64,000 nt of DNA from Vibrio quintilis (GTDB taxonomy: Bacteria; Pseudomonadota; Gammaproteobacteria; Enterobacterales; Vibrionaceae): the NCBI RefSeq assembly GCF_024529975.1, contig NZ_AP024897.1, positions 4,053,921-4,117,920 of the forward strand, read 5' to 3'. The notes under the pieces are model-generated. The model was not told the DNA's origin and did no database searches. It was given only the letters and a program-made list of their open reading frames with translations. Position numbers and translations under genes: made by a program. Shown one piece after another: positions 8,564 to 17,152 of this stretch (its first letter is position 1; the number at the start of each line of letters is the position of its first letter).

Positions 8564-9397
8564 ATGAACACGCAACAGCCTAAACAGCCGATGATAGAAA
8601 TCCGCAATGTCTGGAAAGAATACGGCCATAACATTGTGCTTGAACGACTGCATAAAAAAGTTCACCAGGGTGAATTTATCAGTATTGTCGGCGCATCCGG
8701 CTGCGGTAAAACCACGTTTCTGAACATGTTGCTTGGCACAGAACAACACAGCCGCGGAGAGATTCTGCTCGACGGCCAGCCACTAAGGCGGGAACCGGGC
8801 ACAGAACGGGGCATTGTGTTCCAGAAATATTCCGTCTTCCCTCACCTGACTGCTTTGGACAACGTCATGATTGGGCTGGAGTTTGAAAGCAGCGGACTCA
8901 CCAGCAAACTGTTCGGCCGGAATAATGGCGTACAGAAACAGCAGGCCCGACAACACGCACGGGAAATGCTGGCACAGGTTGGTCTGAGCCATGCAGAAAA
9001 CCAGTATCCGCACCAGCTTTCCGGCGGCATGCGCCAGCGCCTTTCAATTGCACAGTCACTGGTGAAACAGCCCCGGATTCTGCTGCTGGATGAACCCTTT
9101 GGCGCACTGGATCCGGGGATTCGTAAAGACATGCATACCTTAATCCGCAGCCTGTGGCAGGAGCAGCAACTCACGGTTTTTATGATTACCCATGACCTGA
9201 GCGAGGGTTTTCAGCTTGGCAGCCGGATCTGGGTGTTTGACCAGCCAAGAGTCGACCCACAGGCACCGGAGCGCTATGGCGCACAAATTACCTTCGATAT
9301 TCCGCTGAACAAACAAACTATCAATCAACCCGGCTTACTCAGCGCTCTGAACCAAACATTACAACCGGCAGAGCCGCTGCAATCCGGCTCTGTCTGA
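8564..9397 (+). CDS. Guanidine/urea-carboxylase-linked ABC transporter, ATP-binding protein
   Basis: The 277-residue ATPase shows Walker A GASGCGKTTF, the Q-loop region GIVFQKYSVFPHLTALDNV, the signature LSGGMRQRLSIAQSL, Walker B ILLLDEPFGALDP and a switch histidine in MITHDLSEG. It belongs with SsuB/TauB-type importers. The ATG lies one base after the permease stop, with AGGGGG upstream, so the two are translationally coupled. It powers uptake by the preceding binding protein and permease. Confidence 0.9.
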   Translation: MNTQQPKQPMIEIRNVWKEYGHNIVLERLHKKVHQGEFISIVGASGCGKTTFLNMLLGTEQHSRGEILLDGQPLRREPGTERGIVFQKYSVFPHLTALDNVMIGLEFESSGLTSKLFGRNNGVQKQQARQHAREMLAQVGLSHAENQYPHQLSGGMRQRLSIAQSLVKQPRILLLDEPFGALDPGIRKDMHTLIRSLWQEQQLTVFMITHDLSEGFQLGSRIWVFDQPRVDPQAPERYGAQITFDIPLNKQTINQPGLLSALNQTLQPAEPLQSGSV

Positions 9398-9407
9398 GGA
9401 ACACATT

Positions 9408-10172
9408 ATGCCAACATCACAACAACCGATTTTTACAGAATTACTGCCCGGCGCAGCACACTGGTCAATGAAAATCCCTAAAGGTTTTGTCCTGACCGCC
9501 AGAGATTTGGAAGGCGGCGCTAATCTCAGCCTGCTGTTTTACAATCCGGACAATTTACTGGAACGCTATAACGCACCGGATACCCTGAAATGCCAGCATA
9601 CCTTTAAGCTCACCGCAGGCCATTGCCTGTACTCTGATATGGGCCGGGTGTTCTGCACCATTCTCCGGGATGATACCGGCTGGATTGATACCGTGTGCGG
9701 CGTTGCGAATAAAGAGAAAGTGTCAGAAAAATGGGGAGATCGCAGCTATCAGGCAGACCGGAATCAATGGAGACAGAATGGCTATGATTCCCTGCTGGTT
9801 GAAGTTGCTAAATACGGACTGGGTAAACGCGATCTGGCTGCGAACCTCAACCTGTTCAGCAAAGTCAGCACGGATGCTGAAGGCAACCTGAGTTTTGCTG
9901 CCAGCCACAGTCACCCCGGCCACGAAATTGCCCTGCGCTTTGAAATGGACACGTTAGTCGTCCTGACCACCTGCCCGCATCCGTTAAATCCGGCGACGGA
10001 GTATCCGTTTAAACCCGTTGAGCTGACCCTGACCGAAGCGACAAAAATCACGCCGCCTCTCCCGCTACACGGACAGGCTGAAAACCAGCGCGGACTGGAA
10101 AACAACCGACGTTATCACTGCGCCCATACTCACTCCTTTCACTCTCACTCAGCGCCGGAGGTACAGGCATGA
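9408..10172 (+). CDS. Carboxyguanidine deiminase subunit (urea carboxylase-associated protein 2 type, DUF1989)
   Basis: The 254-residue protein belongs to the DUF1989/UAAP family: [35 protein letters not shown] and [10 protein letters not shown] in the first half, [16 protein letters not shown] and [11 protein letters not shown] in the second. It pairs with the next gene, a shorter homologue with the same plan. In guanidine-degrading bacteria the two form carboxyguanidine deiminase (CgdAB), which converts carboxyguanidine to allophanate and ammonia. Which of the two is CgdA and which CgdB is not decided here. Its C-terminus is rich in His ([12 protein letters not shown]), perhaps a metal-binding tail. 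It overlaps the next gene by 4 bases. Confidence 0.88.
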   Translation: MPTSQQPIFTELLPGAAHWSMKIPKGFVLTARDLEGGANLSLLFYNPDNLLERYNAPDTLKCQHTFKLTAGHCLYSDMGRVFCTILRDDTGWIDTVCGVANKEKVSEKWGDRSYQADRNQWRQNGYDSLLVEVAKYGLGKRDLAANLNLFSKVSTDAEGNLSFAASHSHPGHEIALRFEMDTLVVLTTCPHPLNPATEYPFKPVELTLTEATKITPPLPLHGQAENQRGLENNRRYHCAHTHSFHSHSAPEVQA

Positions 10173-10810
10173 TTACCGAAAGCAAACTTCACCCTGAAAC
10201 CGCCATCCGCCGTGATGTCATCCCGGCCGGTGATTACTATATGCAGGTGATTCAAAAAGGGCAAACCTTCCGTATTCTTGATATGGAAGGGAATCAGGCT
10301 GCTGATACTCTGTTCTATAACGCCAGTCATCCGGCGGAGCGCTACAGCGCCATCGATACCATTCGTGAGCAGGGCAATGTTTACCTGACCACTGGTACAA
10401 AGATTCTGTCTGATCAGGGCAATGTGATGCTGGAAATTGTCGCCGATACCTGCGGCCGCCATGACACGTTAGGCGGCGCCTGTGCTACCGAAAGTAATAC
10501 GGTCCGGTATGCGCTGGAGAAAAAGACCATGCACGCCTGCCGGGACAGCTGGTTGCTGGCCGTCACTGAGCATGAAGAGTTTGGCCTGACCAAGCGGGAT
10601 ATCACTCATAACATCAATTTCTTTATGAATGTACCGGTTACTGAAAGCGGTGGCCTGACGTTTGAAGATGGCATCAGCGCACCAGGAAAATACGTCGAAA
10701 TGAAAGCTGAAATGGATGTGATTGTCCTGATCTCTAACTGCCCGCAGCTGAATAATCCCTGTAATGCATATAACCCGACACCAGTCGAAGTGCTGGTTTG
10801 GGATGAATAA
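10169..10810 (+). CDS. Carboxyguanidine deiminase subunit (urea carboxylase-associated protein 1 type, DUF1989)
   Basis: The 213-residue product is a paralogue of the preceding one, with matching segments: [68 protein letters not shown] and [19 protein letters not shown]. Conserved cysteines in GGAC and SNCPQ suggest metal binding or catalysis. Together with the upstream subunit it is expected to remove ammonia from carboxyguanidine, giving allophanate. The ATG overlaps the TGA of the upstream gene (ATGA), so subunits are made in equal amounts. It is followed by a 76-88-base spacer holding a second riboswitch, rather than directly by the carboxylase. Confidence 0.9.
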   Translation: MITESKLHPETAIRRDVIPAGDYYMQVIQKGQTFRILDMEGNQAADTLFYNASHPAERYSAIDTIREQGNVYLTTGTKILSDQGNVMLEIVADTCGRHDTLGGACATESNTVRYALEKKTMHACRDSWLLAVTEHEEFGLTKRDITHNINFFMNVPVTESGGLTFEDGISAPGKYVEMKAEMDVIVLISNCPQLNNPCNAYNPTPVEVLVWDE

Positions 10811-10831
10811 TCCCCAAAACAAGAAAAATAA

Positions 10832-10882
10832 GCCGGGGACGACCCCGACCAGGCTTAGCGTCATCAACCGGGACGACCCGGA
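10832..10882 (+). promoter_or_regulatory. Guanidine-II (mini-ykkC) riboswitch in the spacer before the carboxylase gene
   Basis: Two small hairpins have the same tetraloop ACGA. The first is CGGGG-ACGA-CCCCG (10834-10847), the second CCGGG-ACGA-CCCGG (10868-10881), separated by 20 bases. Tandem GC stems with ACGR loops are the defining feature of the mini-ykkC/guanidine-II class, in which each loop binds guanidinium. The second hairpin ends just before the ribosome-binding site GGAAAG (10889-10894) of the carboxylase, the usual place for translational control by this class. The sequence match is plain; function in this operon position is inference. Confidence 0.87.
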
Positions 10883-10898
10883 ATAAATGGAAAGATCT

Positions 10899-13800
10899 AT
10901 GTTTAGTAAGGTATTGATTGCCAACCGTGGTGCGATAGCCTGCCGGGTCATCCGTACCCTGAAACAGATGAATATTGCCAGTGTTGCCATTTACAGTGAA
11001 GCAGATGCTGACAGCCTGCACGTCATTCAGGCCGATGAAGCCTTTTCTCTGGGTGAGGGTGCTGCGGCGGCAACTTATCTGGATCAGGAAAAAATCATTG
11101 CCATTGCCCGTAACTGCGGCGCACAGGCCATTCATCCCGGCTACGGTTTCTTAAGTGAAAATCCGGATTTCGTCACTTTATGCGAACAGGCAGGCATTGT
11201 TTTCCTTGGCCCGACACCTGCACAGATGAACACATTTGGCCTCAAGCACTCTGCCCGTGAAATAGCCGCACAAGCAGATGTTCCCCTGCTGCCCGGTACC
11301 GGACTGATAACGGACGATGAAACAGCATTAAAACAAGCAGAGAATATCGGCTATCCGGTGATGCTCAAAAGCACAGCCGGAGGTGGCGGCATTGGTATGC
11401 AACGTTGTGATGAGGCAGAAACACTCCACAGCGCACTGGATACCGTCAGACGCCTGAGCGCCAACAATTTCAGTCACAGTGGTATTTTCTTAGAGAAATT
11501 TATCGGGCAGGCCCGTCATATTGAGGTCCAGATATTTGGTAACGGTCAGGGCGAAGTCATCGCTCTGGGTGAGCGGGACTGTTCAGCACAGCGCCGGAAC
11601 CAGAAAGTCATCGAAGAAACCCCGGCACCCCATTTAAGTGAAGACACCCGTCAGGCATTGAGAAACACAGCCATCCGGCTGGCTCAGGCAGTCAATTACC
11701 GCAATGCAGGGACAGTCGAATTTGTGCTCGATCAGCAAACACAAGCCTTCTATTTTCTTGAAGTGAATACCCGCTTACAGGTTGAGCACGGTGTAACCGA
11801 AGAAGTCTTTGGTGTTGATTTAGTTGAATGGATGATCAGACTTGGCGCCGGTGAACTGGATTTATCCGGCTGGAAAACCAGCCCCCAACCACAGGGTCAT
11901 GCCATTCAGGTCCGTTTATATGCCGAAGATCCGAATAAGAACTTCCAACCCTGTGCCGGGTTACTCAGCCATGTTGACTGGCCCCGGATAGAAGGCTTAC
12001 GGATTGAGCACTGGATTGAAGCAGGTACAGAAGTCTCACCATTCTTTGACCCGATGCTGGCGAAAATCATCGTGCATGCCGACAACCGGGAACAGGCGCT
12101 GCTCAAAATGGAACAGGCACTGGCCGGCCTTTCTGTCTACGGCGTTGAGCACAACCGCCAATATCTGCAACAGCTGCTTCAAACCCCACAGGTTCGGGAC
12201 GGTCGGGTTCTGACACAAAGCCTCAACCAGTTCAGCTACCAGCCCAATACCATCGATGTAGTCAGCAGCGGCACGCAAACCACAATTCAGGATTATCCCG
12301 GCCGGAAAGGTTACTGGCACATTGGCGTACCACCATCCGGACCGATGGACCCGCTCAGCTTTCGGCTGGCCAATCAGATACTGAAGAACGAAAAGAACTG
12401 TGCCGGGCTGGAAATCATTGTCAGCGGCCCTGCCCTGACATTTAACATCGCGAAAAAAATAGTACTCACCGGTGCATCCATTCAGGCCAGTCTGGATGGT
12501 ATCTCTGTCCCGATGGGTAAAGTTGTCGCTGTTGAAAAAGGCCAGACTCTCAGGCTGGGTAAAATCACCGGCCCCGGTGCCCGGACTTATCTGGCCGTGG
12601 AAGGCGGCCTGCAATGTCCGGATTATCTGGGCAGTCAATCCACCTTTACTCTCGGGCAGTTCGGCGGACATGCCGGACGACCGCTACGCGCAGGTGATGT
12701 GTTACACCTGAGTACAACGTCCACCCCGGCCAGAGAAGGCCAGACCATCACTCAGCCAGCGCTCGCTGATCACTGGGATATCCACGTGATGTACGGGCCG
12801 CATGGTGCGCCTGACTTTTTCACCGACAAAGATATGGAGATGTTCTTTGATGCGCAGTGGGAAGTCCATTTCAACTCCAGCCGGACCGGCGTGCGTCTGA
12901 TCGGCCCGAAACCTGACTGGGCGAGACAGGACGGCGGTGAAGCCGGACTTCACCCTTCCAACATCCATGATAATGCTTATGCGGTTGGCACCATCGACTT
13001 TACCGGCGATATGCCGGTGATTCTCGGGCCCGATGGCCCGAGCCTCGGGGGATTTGTTTGCCCTGCCACCGTGATTAAAGCGGACTTGTGGAAAGTCGGA
13101 CAACTCAAGGCTGGAGATAAAATCCGCTTTATTCCGGTCTCACTGGCAGATGCCGAAGCGGCTGAACAAATGCAAAATGCACAAATTCAGCAAGGTCAGG
13201 TGCAAGCTTACCACTGTGATATGCCAGCAATCGGCTCTCCCATTATTGATGTCATTCCGGCAGAAGAAACCATGGAACACGTGGTCTATCGACAGTGTGG
13301 TGAAGATTTTCTGCTGGTGGAATACGGGCCGCAGACACTGGATATCCGCCTGCGTTTCCGCGTGCATGCGCTGATGCTGAAACTGGAAGCGCTACAACTG
13401 CCCGGTATTGAAGAGCTGACGCCGGGAATCCGCTCCTTACAGGTGCATTACAACAATCTGATCCTGCCCCGTGATGAATTGATGCAGACCCTGCGGGCGC
13501 AGGAAGCCACACTGCATGATATCGACAAACTGACTGTTCCGGCCCGGATCGTCCATCTGCCACTGTCATGGGACGATGAAGCAACCCGGCTGGCAATCCG
13601 CAAGTATGAAGAAGTCGTCAGAAAGGATGCCCCCTGGTGCCCGGACAATATTGAATTTATCCGCCGGATTAACGGGCTGAATTCGGTTGAGGATGTGAAA
13701 CGTATTGTGTTTGACGCCAGTTATCTGGTGATGGGACTGGGTGATGTGTATCTCGGTGCACCGGTCGCCACCCCGCTCGATCCGCGCCACCGGCTGGTCA

Positions 13801-14507
13801 CAACCAAATATAACCCGGCCCGGACATGGACACCGGAAAATGCGGTTGGTATCGGCGGCGCATACCTGTGCGTTTATGGTATGGAAGGTCCCGGCGGCTA
13901 TCAGTTTGTTGGCCGGACGCTGCAAATGTGGAACCGTTACCGGAGCACTGCCTGTTTTGAAAAGCCGTGGTTACTGCGCTTTTTTGACCAGATACGTTTC
14001 TATCCGGTGTCCGCAGAAGAACTACTTGAAATCCGCCGGCAACACCCGCGCGGACAATACCCGCTTAAAATTGAACAGACAACATTCTCTCTGTCTGACT
14101 ATCAGGCACTGATCAAACAACATGCCGTTGAAATTGAGCAGAGCAAAATCCGTCAGCAAGCCGCCTTTGAAGCAGAACGCCAGCGCTGGATTGAAAGCGG
14201 ACAAGCCAATTTTGTTGTCCCGGAAACAGAGCCTCATTCAACAGAGCACTTTGTCCCGGAAGACGGTTGTGAAGCCATTGAAAGTCATGTCACAGGTAAT
14301 ATCTGGCAGATCACCGTCAAACCGGGGCACTCTGTACAGGCCGGAGACGTTGTCGCAATACTGGAAGCCATGAAAATGGAACTTGAAGTAACCAGCCAGG
14401 TTTCCGGTGTGATTGAGACCCTCTGCCAACAAACTGGTGACTCAGTCCATGCCGGGCAAGCCATCATGACAATCCGTCCGGAGACAAAAACGCAGGGAGG
14501 CGAATAA
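10899..14507 (+). CDS. Biotin-dependent guanidine carboxylase (urea carboxylase family)
   Basis: The protein has about 1202 residues. Order of domains: biotin carboxylase (about 1-445, MFSKVLIANRGAIACRVIRT, glycine-rich ATP loop KSTAGGGGIGM, FLEVNTRLQVEHGVTE), KipA/AHS2-like part (from about 450, QTTIQDYPGRKGYWHIGVPP), KipI/AHS1-like part (from about 783) and a biotinyl domain with EAMKM, biotin lysine near residue 1159. It carboxylates the nitrogen compound using ATP and bicarbonate. Two riboswitches and the deiminase pair make guanidine, not urea, the likely substrate. ATG 10899 is chosen over ATG 10887 because GGAAAG lies 4 bases before it and MFSKVLIANRG is the usual biotin carboxylase start. 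Confidence 0.93.
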   Translation: MFSKVLIANRGAIACRVIRTLKQMNIASVAIYSEADADSLHVIQADEAFSLGEGAAAATYLDQEKIIAIARNCGAQAIHPGYGFLSENPDFVTLCEQAGIVFLGPTPAQMNTFGLKHSAREIAAQADVPLLPGTGLITDDETALKQAENIGYPVMLKSTAGGGGIGMQRCDEAETLHSALDTVRRLSANNFSHSGIFLEKFIGQARHIEVQIFGNGQGEVIALGERDCSAQRRNQKVIEETPAPHLSEDTRQALRNTAIRLAQAVNYRNAGTVEFVLDQQTQAFYFLEVNTRLQVEHGVTEEVFGVDLVEWMIRLGAGELDLSGWKTSPQPQGHAIQVRLYAEDPNKNFQPCAGLLSHVDWPRIEGLRIEHWIEAGTEVSPFFDPMLAKIIVHADNREQALLKMEQALAGLSVYGVEHNRQYLQQLLQTPQVRDGRVLTQSLNQFSYQPNTIDVVSSGTQTTIQDYPGRKGYWHIGVPPSGPMDPLSFRLANQILKNEKNCAGLEIIVSGPALTFNIAKKIVLTGASIQASLDGISVPMGKVVAVEKGQTLRLGKITGPGARTYLAVEGGLQCPDYLGSQSTFTLGQFGGHAGRPLRAGDVLHLSTTSTPAREGQTITQPALADHWDIHVMYGPHGAPDFFTDKDMEMFFDAQWEVHFNSSRTGVRLIGPKPDWARQDGGEAGLHPSNIHDNAYAVGTIDFTGDMPVILGPDGPSLGGFVCPATVIKADLWKVGQLKAGDKIRFIPVSLADAEAAEQMQNAQIQQGQVQAYHCDMPAIGSPIIDVIPAEETMEHVVYRQCGEDFLLVEYGPQTLDIRLRFRVHALMLKLEALQLPGIEELTPGIRSLQVHYNNLILPRDELMQTLRAQEATLHDIDKLTVPARIVHLPLSWDDEATRLAIRKYEEVVRKDAPWCPDNIEFIRRINGLNSVEDVKRIVFDASYLVMGLGDVYLGAPVATPLDPRHRLVTTKYNPARTWTPENAVGIGGAYLCVYGMEGPGGYQFVGRTLQMWNRYRSTACFEKPWLLRFFDQIRFYPVSAEELLEIRRQHPRGQYPLKIEQTTFSLSDYQALIKQHAVEIEQSKIRQQAAFEAERQRWIESGQANFVVPETEPHSTEHFVPEDGCEAIESHVTGNIWQITVKPGHSVQAGDVVAILEAMKMELEVTSQVSGVIETLCQQTGDSVHAGQAIMTIRPETKTQGGE

Positions 14508-14508
14508 A

Positions 14509-16281
14509 ATGACTCAACCCATCACGATCACTCAGCTGTTAGATACCTATCGCGAAGGAACACTTTCTGTAAGTGAATACTTACAGAAAAAGCTGACACA
14601 GGCACAGGCAGATACCCGTCATGTCTGGCTCAGTTGCATCACATCAACACAACTGGACCAGTATCTGGATGCTTTGTCTGCACACAATATCGATGATCTG
14701 CCACTCTATGGCGTACCTTTTGCCATCAAGGACAATATCGATCTCGCAGGTTTACCCACAACAGCAGGTTGCGATGCTTATCGCTACCATCCCGAATCCT
14801 CCGCTTTTGTGGTTGAATTATTGATTGCAGCCGGGGCTGTACCGATCGGTAAAACCAGTCTGGATCAGTTTGCCACGGGACTGGTGGGCACCCGCAGCCC
14901 GTGGGGAGCGACAAATAACAGTTTCGATCCGGAATATATCTCCGGTGGCTCCAGTGCAGGAAGTGCAGTCGCTGTCGCAACAGGACAGGTCATGTTCGCC
15001 TTAGGGACGGATACAGCAGGCTCGGGCCGGGTTCCGGCGGCATTCAATAATCTCTTTGGCCTGAAGCCAACCAAAGGTGTTTTGAGCTGTCAGGGCGTGG
15101 TGCCGGCCTGCCGGACACTGGATTGTGTGACCTTTTTTACAGCCAATGGCGATGATCTGGCACTGTTACATCAACTCACAGCTGTCAGTGATCCGCAGGA
15201 TAGTTTCTCCCGGCCATTCGCATCGCCCCGACAGCCGGTTCCTATGACATGGCAGAACCTGAAAGTCGGCGTTCCTCATCCATCACAACTGAACTTTTTT
15301 GGTCATGATGCTTATCAGGCACTCTACCAGCAAGTACTGACTCAACTGGAAAACATGGGTGCAGAACTCATACCGTTTGACCTCAGCCCATATCTGCAAG
15401 CAGCCCGGCTACTGTATGACGGACCCTGGGTTGCGGAACGTTATGCAGCAATTGAAGAGTTTTACACACAAGATCCTTCCCGCTGCCTGCCGGTGATTCA
15501 AACGATTATTGGTCAGGCAGAAAACATCACGGCAGCACAAACCTTCAAAGCCATGTATCAGTTGCAGGATTATCAGGTGATCTGCGATCGACAACTGGCA
15601 GAAGTTGACGTCGTTATCACACCGACCGCCGGCACGATTTATACGATTGAAGAAGTCAATCAAGACCCGGTCGCGCTCAACAGCAATCTTGGTTATTACA
15701 CCAACTTTATGAATTTGCTCGACTACAGCGCCATTGCCATTCCGGGCGGATTCACACCGGAAGGGCTGCCATTTGGTTTTACTCTGTTTAGCCAGGCTTT
15801 TGCGGATAAATCTCTGATCGCTCTTGCCGGTGCATGGCAAAAAACCGCTCATCTGCCAGTCGGAGCAACGGGAATTTATCCGGATTCAACCCGTCGCCTT
15901 GATTTGCTGGTTTGCGGTGCACATATGCAGGGTTTGCCGCTCAACCATCAGCTCACTGAGCTGGGAGCGACACTGAAGCAGGTGACTCAGACATCTTCCC
16001 GGTATCAGCTTTACGCACTGGCAGGCGGACCACCAGCACGACCGGGGCTGGTCCGCAACGAAGCGGAAGGCGTTTCGCTGGATGTGGAAGTCTGGTCAAT
16101 ACCCATGGACGCCGTTGGTGCTTTCCTCAGCCAAATTCCTCACCCGCTCGGACTGGGCAGCGTTGAGCTGCTATCCGGTGAGTGGGTGAAGGGGTTTATC
16201 TGTGAACCAGCCGGACTGGAGGGCGCGGAGAATATCAGCCACTTTGGCGGCTGGCGGGGGTATCTGACAAGTCTGAAATAA
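14509..16281 (+). CDS. atzF: Allophanate hydrolase
   Basis: The 590-residue enzyme has an amidase-signature domain (about 1-450) and a smaller C-terminal domain (about 460-590, LLVCGAHMQGLPLNHQL). The Ser-cisSer-Lys triad can be placed: Lys74 in FAIKDNID, Ser148 in SGGSSAGS and nucleophile Ser172 in DTAGSGR. The first domain splits allophanate to ammonia and N-carboxycarbamate; the second domain is thought to decarboxylate that product. It starts one base after the carboxylase stop, with GGGAGG upstream, and ends the operon before a strong terminator. It completes guanidine breakdown to ammonia and carbon dioxide. Confidence 0.94.
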   Translation: MTQPITITQLLDTYREGTLSVSEYLQKKLTQAQADTRHVWLSCITSTQLDQYLDALSAHNIDDLPLYGVPFAIKDNIDLAGLPTTAGCDAYRYHPESSAFVVELLIAAGAVPIGKTSLDQFATGLVGTRSPWGATNNSFDPEYISGGSSAGSAVAVATGQVMFALGTDTAGSGRVPAAFNNLFGLKPTKGVLSCQGVVPACRTLDCVTFFTANGDDLALLHQLTAVSDPQDSFSRPFASPRQPVPMTWQNLKVGVPHPSQLNFFGHDAYQALYQQVLTQLENMGAELIPFDLSPYLQAARLLYDGPWVAERYAAIEEFYTQDPSRCLPVIQTIIGQAENITAAQTFKAMYQLQDYQVICDRQLAEVDVVITPTAGTIYTIEEVNQDPVALNSNLGYYTNFMNLLDYSAIAIPGGFTPEGLPFGFTLFSQAFADKSLIALAGAWQKTAHLPVGATGIYPDSTRRLDLLVCGAHMQGLPLNHQLTELGATLKQVTQTSSRYQLYALAGGPPARPGLVRNEAEGVSLDVEVWSIPMDAVGAFLSQIPHPLGLGSVELLSGEWVKGFICEPAGLEGAENISHFGGWRGYLTSLK

Positions 16282-16340
16282 TCCGGCTTCATACAAACCG
16301 GGCACGTTCCGCCAACCCCCAAAAATGATTCCGTACGTGC

Positions 16341-16378
16341 AAAAAGCCAGCTATTAACACTGGGCAGCTGGCTTTTTT
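16341..16378 (+). terminator. Rho-independent terminator of the guanidine operon
   Basis: AAAAAGCCAGCT (16341-16352) pairs with AGCTGGCTTTTTT (16366-16378), giving a perfect 7-bp GC-containing stem plus A/T pairs and a T tract. It can also serve the convergent HigBA pair. Confidence 0.9.
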
Positions 16379-16419
16379 GTCCATACAGAAGAATCAATGA
16401 GCCTCACAGCGGTACAAAC

Positions 16420-16716
16420 TTACAGTGTTGCAAACTCAATCGCCCGAACGCGGGAAAGATTCACTTTTTTCCTGGCCCGCCATAAGTCATAGTTATCCTG
16501 CATTGCCAGCCAGCTTTCAGCACTACGTCCCAGTGCTTTGGAAAGCCGCAGTGCCATCTCAGGAGAAATTGCACTCTGTCCTTTCAGAATCCTGCTGAGT
16601 GTGGAAGATGAAACGTCCAACTGCTTTGCCACATAACGACAGCTATAACCAAATGGCTCCATGTAGATACTGAGTATAAATTCTCCGGGGTGAGGCGGAT
16701 TATGCATTTTCATCAA
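16420..16716 (-). CDS. higA: HigA-type antitoxin, XRE-family DNA-binding protein
   Basis: The 98-residue protein opens NPPHPGEFILSIYMEPFGYS, the typical HigA N-terminus (HPGE box), followed by a helix-turn-helix around VAKQLDVSSSTLSRILKGQS and the MALRLSKALGRSAESWLAMQ segment. HigA neutralises HigB by direct binding and represses the pair's promoter. It lies downstream of the toxin and overlaps it by 4 bases, the toxin-first order characteristic of higBA. Confidence 0.93.
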   Translation of the reverse strand: MMKMHNPPHPGEFILSIYMEPFGYSCRYVAKQLDVSSSTLSRILKGQSAISPEMALRLSKALGRSAESWLAMQDNYDLWRARKKVNLSRVRAIEFATL

Positions 16717-16991
16717 TGATAGTCCTCATAGTTAATAATATATGCATGACCATTGATAAACTCAAAAGTAATCCGCCAGTTACCATTGACCATAACCGAC
16801 CATATACCCTCCCGGTTTCCATGAAGAGAATGAAGATTAAATCCCGGTAAATCAATGTCATCAATCATGACAGCGGTATCTATTGCTGCCAGCACCATTC
16901 TCAGTTTGCGCTGATGCATCGTCTGAATACCCGCAGTACTTCCGGTCTCAAAAAACCTTCTGAGTCCTTTATGCTTAAATGTCTTGATCAT
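16713..16991 (-). CDS. higB: HigB-type toxin, RelE-superfamily mRNA interferase
   Basis: The 92-residue product starts MIKTFKHKGLRRFFETGST and continues with IDDIDLPGFNLHSLHG, WSVMVNGNWRITFEF and YIINYEDYH, the standard HigB/RelE-superfamily sequence. HigB cuts mRNA on the ribosome. The arginine and C-terminal tyrosine/histidine region usual in the family are present, so it looks intact. It precedes higA with a 4-base overlap. A promoter whose -10 box lies 5 bases before the start codon suggests a leaderless transcript. Confidence 0.93.
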   Translation of the reverse strand: MIKTFKHKGLRRFFETGSTAGIQTMHQRKLRMVLAAIDTAVMIDDIDLPGFNLHSLHGNREGIWSVMVNGNWRITFEFINGHAYIINYEDYH

Positions 16992-16996
16992 CGTTG

Positions 16997-17027
16997 ATTA
17001 TATAGTGTGATGCGTATAGCGCAACAC
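16997..17027 (-). promoter_or_regulatory. higBA promoter with overlapping candidate operator
   Basis: On the minus strand TTGCGC (17019-17024) and TATAAT (16997-17002) are 16 bases apart. An inverted repeat, GTGTTGCG-ctata-CGCATCAC on that strand with one mismatch between arms (17007-17027), covers the -35 box and spacer and is a likely HigA operator. The -10 box ends 5 bases before the higB ATG. Confidence 0.5.
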
Positions 17028-17152
17028 CCGGTATGTTATCTGAATAGTTCAGAGAAATTAACTGATTTTTAAACTCAGATGTTGTGTTTACACAGCAACT
17101 ACATGATTACCTGACAAAAAATCATACTCTCTATACATGATTTTCATCAAAA

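Noticed and set aside
12036..12671. Long antisense frames inside the guanidine carboxylase gene
   Set aside because: The sense strand encodes conserved carboxylase sequence; antisense openness reflects base composition.
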